Assembly: GCA_907165135.1 (NCBI GenBank)
Contig: OU015568.1
Coordinates: forward strand, 5,154,501 to 5,218,500
Origin: Oikopleura dioica
Lineage: Eukaryota; Chordata; Appendicularia; Copelata; Oikopleuridae
Length of the DNA stretch: 64,000 nt
Reading direction: 5' to 3'
The stretch's first letter is position 1; every line of letters begins with the position of its first letter. The position numbers were made by a program, and so were the translations under genes. This document shows, piece by piece, positions 59,148 through 64,000 of this stretch. Under the pieces are notes generated by a model. It worked only from the letters and a program-made list of their open reading frames with translations, was not told where the DNA came from and did no database searches.

Positions 59148-59955
59148 CGCTGTTTTTGCAATAAATTCTCTATATACTGCTGTTGACATATATGACCCAA
59201 TAAATGAAAATTATTTTTGTTTAAAAAATTTCTAAACGCTCAGAATAAATGCTTGTTAACGCGTTATCTAAAAACAAAATTCTCTAGTCTACCTCGGCTT
59301 CTATAAGTGGCACCTTGAATGGGCGGCGTTAGGGATGTTTTGGAAAGATTGGACGGCTAAGGGTTAACCGCAGCTACCGTTGGAAAACATTGCGTGAACT
59401 GAAAATGTACGTTGCGGCGGGAGGGACGAAGAGAAGCTCAAATTGGGAAGCTAGCGACTTCCGCAACGCTAGTTCGGAAAAAAATGATAACGAAAATAAG
59501 AAGGGCCTTACAGACAGAAACTTTCGCTTTCGCAACTTCAGTTTTGAGAAAAATTTTTAATCTCCAGTTTTAAGTTCATGCGATTCTGGCATCTTTTATT
59601 GATAAGGAGGATGATGGAAGTATTTCAAGAGCTGATAAGAGAGCGATCGTATCAGTAGCACTATCGGGATCATTTCAAGCACCTGCTGCGCGAAAAAACG
59701 GTTACTAAACGATCCTTGCGGTTTTTAAATAAGGCAAGCATTATTCCCTTTTTTGAAACCGAAAGTGTCGATTAGAAAAAGTTTCGGTGATCCCCTTAGA
59801 TCAGCAAGATGTTGTTATTGATGGGCGAAAACGGAGCTGTGGAGGGATAGAATGTGATATCATTGTTAGTCTGGGCAACTTTGCATGGCGGGCATTGGCC
59901 AAGTTCTCGGTGAACTGAGATTTCTTCAAAAAAAGGGTTGAAAAGTGCAAAAGAT

Positions 59956-60037
59956 CGCTGCGAACAGGATTCGAACCTGCGCGGGGAGACCCCAAGAGAT
60001 TTCTAATCTCTCGCCTTAACCACTCGGCCATCGCAGC
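59956..60037 (-). tRNA. tRNA-Ser (anticodon AGA)
   Basis: On the minus strand: acceptor GCTGCGA pairs with TCGCAGC; D arm TGGCCGAGTGGTTAAGGC; anticodon stem AGAGA/TCTCT with loop TTAGAAA (anticodon AGA, wobble to inosine); a long variable arm (GGGGTCTCCCC) typical of Ser; and T arm GCAGGTTCGAATCCTGT. A TTTT terminator lies just beyond its 3-prime end (59949-59952). Confidence 0.96.
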
Positions 60038-60887
60038 TGCGAGCATTTGGCGCTAGAATTGCGACAGTATCGGTCGTGATTTTACGCTTTCGATTTTAGA
60101 ACAAGAAGAAAGGTCAGGCAGTAATCTGTTGAGCGAATGAAACTCGCAGCGGAACAGGAAGAAACTGGTCACGTGAGTTGGCCGAGGCGCAATAAGCTTC
60201 TGGGTAAGCTGCGGTCTACCCGCCGCAAGAGGTATTCTTTAGGCTCAACTCAAATGCAAAACTCGCTCTCTTGAGCTAATTTGGTCAGAAGCAATTATCG
60301 GAAGGACATTTTATGTGGCCACCAGCCGCTTTTCTGTTTCACTCCACCTTTTATGAGTGAATATCTTTATTCGAGATTTGCTCAAAAGAATAACACGGTG
60401 ATGCCCTTATTTTTAATATAAAAGTCCCCATTTTAAGGGGCAAGACATCATTAATCGTGGTTTTCGAGATAATTTTTCGGGTAGAAATATTTGCTCAATG
60501 GCCCATTGACAATGGGGACCCCTTAATTTTTGAATAAAAACATGGGCATTTCTGCTCAAAAAATTCGCTTATCGATATTCTATCGATTATTCTTACGAAA
60601 TAACCTCTAAGCCAGCCAAAAAAAAGCCGCTGAAACATTTCCCCCGTGTCAAGTGCCGCCCTCGAATTCAGAATCGTGTGTTTTTCTTCTGTCTGAGAGC
60701 TGGGTACAGCCGCGTGAGGATTGTGACTCCAGTAGAGACTCGTCCGGCCCCGGACATAGCGAAACGTTGATAAGGCGTTAGTTGGCTTTTTTGTCCAGCG
60801 CATCCGGACGTTTACATGTGAATTAACCAAAAACTGGAGCCCACTCCTTTCCCACAAAGAACAAGAAGATATGCTATTGAAATCAAG

Positions 60888-60905
60888 AAGCCGCTTGCGG
60901 CTTCG
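60888..60905. repeat. AAGCCGC hairpin
   Basis: GAAGCCGCTTGCGGCTTC is a perfect palindrome-like hairpin, another copy of the dispersed family. Confidence 0.55.
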
Positions 60906-61269
60906 AGGGTAACATGAGGAAAAAGCCGCGCTCCGTTAAGGAGTTTAACTGAAAAATAGAGTCTTTCCCCTTTGAATGAGAGTTTTATTCAAAGTACATG
61001 ATAGATGAGCGGAGGTTGAATAAGCGTTTTCCAAGTTGGCGGTTTGGAAGGGATATCAATAAAAGTTGCATGTCGTGGCTCTCAAGAGACATCCGACGAG
61101 CCGCGGAACAGGATCATCCGCGGATAAGACCAAGCGCTGCAATGGCTACGTAACCGCCTGTTCGGAACCCGCTTTTGGCATTCTGATTAACCCTAATCAC
61201 GACTTTCTATACAGGAAAATAGAAGTAAAATAGAACCATCAAAAGGCTCGTCCACCCTCTGATTTTTCT

Positions 61270-61375
61270 GATTTTTCACCTGAGTCAGGAACCTGTATCA
61301 AAACCTGTGTCAGGGTCAAAAATGAATGCGGCTTTGCGTTTCAGAAAAGCCGCATTGCGGCTTTAAGCGGCCTTT
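61270..61375. repeat. CCTGACTCAGG/AAGCCGC dispersed repeat copy
   Basis: CCTGAGTCAGGAACCTG, AACCTGTGTCAGGGTC and AAAAGCCGCATTGCGGCTTT occur together, in reverse orientation relative to the 55.1 kb copy. Confidence 0.65.
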
Positions 61376-62716
61376 TTCGGACTCTTGTTTGATTTCCGAA
61401 AATCTGTTGTCTAGAATACAGTTGCGGGATCGAAATTATACCACTGAACTTCGCTCAATCCTGAACCTATGTAGTAAGCAAAAATTGCCCTGTCAAAAAG
61501 TCAACGTGCCTCTAGTAATTATTTTGGCATATCTGATGTACGCGTGTAAGCGGCTCCGCTCCAATGATGTCTCTTTCAGCTTTTAGAAATAAGCGCACTT
61601 TTTTGATCAACGCTCGCTCTATCGCCATGTTTTGCGTGGCAGTAATCGCTGTACTTACAGATTAATTACATCAAAACCGCTTCGACCTACCAACTTTCCA
61701 TTTTCATAATTTATCAATAGTTTGAACTTAATTTGAGTTTTGCTTTGCAGATTTTAGTGTGTGCGGAGGTCTAAAAGTTTCAAAAGCGGATTGAGTACCG
61801 TCGACCGTTATCGCCAGCCAGGTGCGGCTCAGGCTTCTTTTAGAAAAAGCTCAATTATTCCACGAGCACTTTCCGAGCGAAACGTGTTCAATACTAGGAA
61901 CAGACAGTCAAGAGCCAATTGGTAATAAGGAATTAAAATTGAAGAAGAATCTTTATTTTCAAGAAAATTTAAGTTATCAACGAACATAGTTGAAAATGTA
62001 AGATTCACAAGAGTTGATTGAATGAAAACATTCCGAATTGCCTGTTCTTTCATCTTCAAATAAATAATAAATCCCATTGCACTTTTTTTTTTGAAAAAAT
62101 GCATCGAAATTTTCTTTTTATAATCGTCTCATTTTAAATTCTCTTGAAAAGGCAAGGAAAATGCTGCTTTTAAACGAGTTTGATAAAGATCAGCTAGAGT
62201 TTTTCAAGAAATTTAGGCCTCTTTTATTTAAATACCCCAGTTTTATTCCATATCAATGATATGAATCTCAAATAAGCGGCAAATAGGCCAGTAGATCCAT
62301 CTCGGCGTAAGATTTGTTTGCATTCTACTGTAAGAAGCTTTGAAGTCTAATACACTTAGAAATTGTTTTGTTGAATAAAACAGTATCTCCACGAATTCAG
62401 TAATGGGATAATTTCGTGCGAAAGAAGCTCAATTTAGTTTTGCAAATTGTTTTGGATCTTTTGTCGCATAAAACGTGAATACGAGAAAGCTCGCATGCGC
62501 CAAGAAATTCGTTTTTTCTTTATTCTTGGTCGGCGAGGCGGAAGCTTCTGTGAATTTTTAACTTAGCGCGAGTTCCACAGATATGAATCTTTTTGTCATT
62601 TTCAAATGACCTAAGCAACTTTTCTCCTGTTTCCATGACCTTGTAAATAGAATGGTCGTCTCTAGAATTAGTGTTGAAGATGTTGTGGCGACGGTAAAAG
62701 TAATCAGTTACAAGTT

Positions 62717-63571
62717 ATGAGTTATTTTGACGACTACCAGTTCGGCGATGGAAATAAAGATCAGTGGGGATCAGCCTTTGATTCTGACTACGGTTTCGGG
62801 CAAACCCCTCAGGATACAGCTGTTACAATGCCGCAGGCAGCAGAGACATCGCAGTGGGCTCCTGTCGCTCCCATGAATAATAACACAAGCTCTTCATTCA
62901 ACACCAATTCTCACTTTTCTCCAGTCCAAGCAGCTCCACTCCAAGCTGCTCCGATCCAAGCTGGTCCAGTGACTCCAGTCCAAGCTTTACCAGCCGCGGC
63001 CCCTCAAGAACATGTAGAAATTTATCGAGCGCCGATTTTACGATCTCATGCAGATCTTGTCATCGATCCAGAAATGAAACTTTTGTATAAATTACAAGAG
63101 AAATTCAGGAAATCGAACTCAATTTCTTGACCTCGAAAACCGGAATAAAAAATTAAAATCGATTAAAAAGAGCCGAGAAAGGAGCCGACATTCAATTGCG
63201 AAAAGAAAGACTCTATCAATTTCTACTGATCATTCAAAGCCGAGATATAAATTTCGGCGATCGTCCGGCCTCGTTTCCTCTAACAGCTGCGAATTTCCGA
63301 GAAGCCAGCCCAAGTTTTGTGAGCTACGTTATTGGTGGAGTCCTTCCAGGTAGAATAGCTACTTATGGCTTACGGACTAGAAGTGATCGACGTTCATAAA
63401 ATCTTTCTTTCAGGCGTTCAACAAGATTTGGCTCCATGCGCTAACTCTTCTTACGATGATCGTCTCTATCAATTTCCGGTAGAAAAAACCTTTTGTGGAG
63501 ACAAACCAATGTGGGACGAGACAAAGCCTCCTTCAGAAGAAGACATGATGATCATGGAAGTTGTGAGTTAA
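62717..63571 (+). CDS. Unrecognised Gln/Pro/Ala-rich protein, C-terminal exons uncertain
   Basis: The first exon has a good ATG (MSYFDDYQFGDGNKDQWGSA), a Phe/Gly/Asp-rich start, Asn/Ser runs and an Ala/Pro/Gln repeat (QAAPLQAAPIQAGPVTPVQA), then APILRSHADLVIDPEMKLLY. The frame ends at 63130. Coding-like stretches continue in other frames at 63130-63340 (Lys/Arg-rich) and 63411-63571 (CANSSYDDRLYQF, KPPSEEDMMIMEV), the last after a clear TTTCAG acceptor. Either there are introns I cannot place or a frameshift lies near 63.11 kb. A TTAA-flanked element begins at its last codon. Confidence 0.5.
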
Positions 63572-63923
63572 GGACCCCCCCCATCAAGATGAATTTCGTC
63601 AAAATTTTCTTTATTTTTTGGTCTTTTTGGGTTATTTAGACAACGAGGAGAAGTTTTTATGTTGAAAATTTTTTCGCTGCTTTAGAAATTCTTGACGAAA
63701 ATTGGCTTTAAAAAGTGGAAATTTGCATTATATTTTTTATGAAAATCCTTGGTTTGCTATTTTTTCATTACAATTAAGGGTATACCCATCTAAAAATGCA
63801 TTTCCATCATAAAAACGGTAAGAAAAACATAATCGAAGGCAGTTTATTAAACAAAAACAGAAAATGGAAATCTGGAAATTTGCCTAATATTCGACTTATA
63901 AGTTTTTAAAAGGGGTGTCCTCC
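63572..63923. mobile_element. Possible TTAA-flanked C-tract element
   Basis: TTAA at 63568-63571 and 63924-63927 brackets ends GGACCCCCCCC and GGGGTGTCCTCC, inverted but imperfect. The layout (TTAA, GG, C run) parallels the element at 51579. The left TTAA overlaps the apparent stop codon of the preceding gene. No coding sequence inside. Confidence 0.5.
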
Positions 63924-64000
63924 TTAAGTTCGTTGACCAAAAACTCTCAAAAGAGGAACGGTCGTAGCTTAGGGCCTTAACTTTATCCTGTAAAAAAATT

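Larger units (their letters stand above)
59148..62716. other. Gene-poor stretch with tRNA-Ser and repeats
   Basis: Apart from the tRNA and AAGCCGC/CCTGACTCAGG repeats, no gene is supported. Frames of 80-120 codons exist on the minus strand near 60.5-60.86 and 61.83-62.10 kb but have no motif. Confidence 0.45.

Noticed and set aside
60495-60857. 120-codon minus-strand open frame
   Set aside because: No recognisable feature and it lies in repeat-rich DNA; not supported as a gene.

Overview
The window is nuclear DNA of an animal with a very compact genome. Most introns are 40-60 nt with GT-AG ends, genes sit close together on both strands, and several ATGs follow a splice-acceptor-like TTTCAG or CTTCAG by only a few bases, as expected where mRNAs receive a trans-spliced leader. 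The kinases, the ciliary RPGRIP1L and EFCAB10 genes, the claudin-like membrane protein and the secreted kelch proteins are metazoan. The best guess is an appendicularian tunicate related to Oikopleura. This is an inference from architecture; no spliced-leader RNA gene was seen.

Layout. 0-2.3 kb: a short basic protein and a complete CDK9. 3.3-10.2 kb: a minus-strand tandem array of paralogous secreted, probably GPI-anchored proteins. Copies A and B look intact, the third has a 2-nt frameshift, and a dead extra first exon lies inside copy B. 10.4-11.2 kb: TTTCGAC and GAGCT tandem repeats with a hairpin. 11.5-22.6 kb: four plus-strand genes in a row, namely a long coiled-coil protein, a second coiled-coil protein with a foldback element in its first intron, an RPGRIP1/RPGRIP1L orthologue and an EFCAB10-like protein. 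This looks like a ciliary or centrosomal cluster. 22.7-28.9 kb: a class IV PLP aminotransferase unusual for an animal, two unrecognised proteins, a dibasic-rich secreted peptide precursor and a four-helix membrane protein.

30-41 kb is a dynamic extracellular-protein region. It holds two kelch-type propeller genes, an inverted minisatellite, an intact gene with a possible ITI-heavy-chain-C-like domain, and its dead paralogue broken by a hAT-type MITE with a perfect 8-bp target duplication, a second TIR element and an exon deletion. 40.8-42.6 kb carries two genes only 18 nt apart (operon-like): an eight-helix double claudin-like protein, with a tRNA-Arg on the opposite strand of one intron, and a 76-residue protein. 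43-47 kb: a CPPED1-like phosphoesterase with an altered GNH motif, a tau-tubulin kinase and a thioredoxin fold lacking one redox cysteine. 47-49.3 kb: a C-type-lectin-like plus kelch gene.

50-64 kb is gene-poor. It holds a 745-bp foldback, TTAA- and TA-flanked MITEs, a dispersed CCTGACTCAGG/AAGCCGC repeat family, tRNA-Ser(AGA), a Thr-rich membrane protein, a tiny membrane protein and an incompletely resolved gene at the right edge. The main theme is dense ordinary genes interleaved with several families of non-autonomous, inverted-repeat-rich elements.
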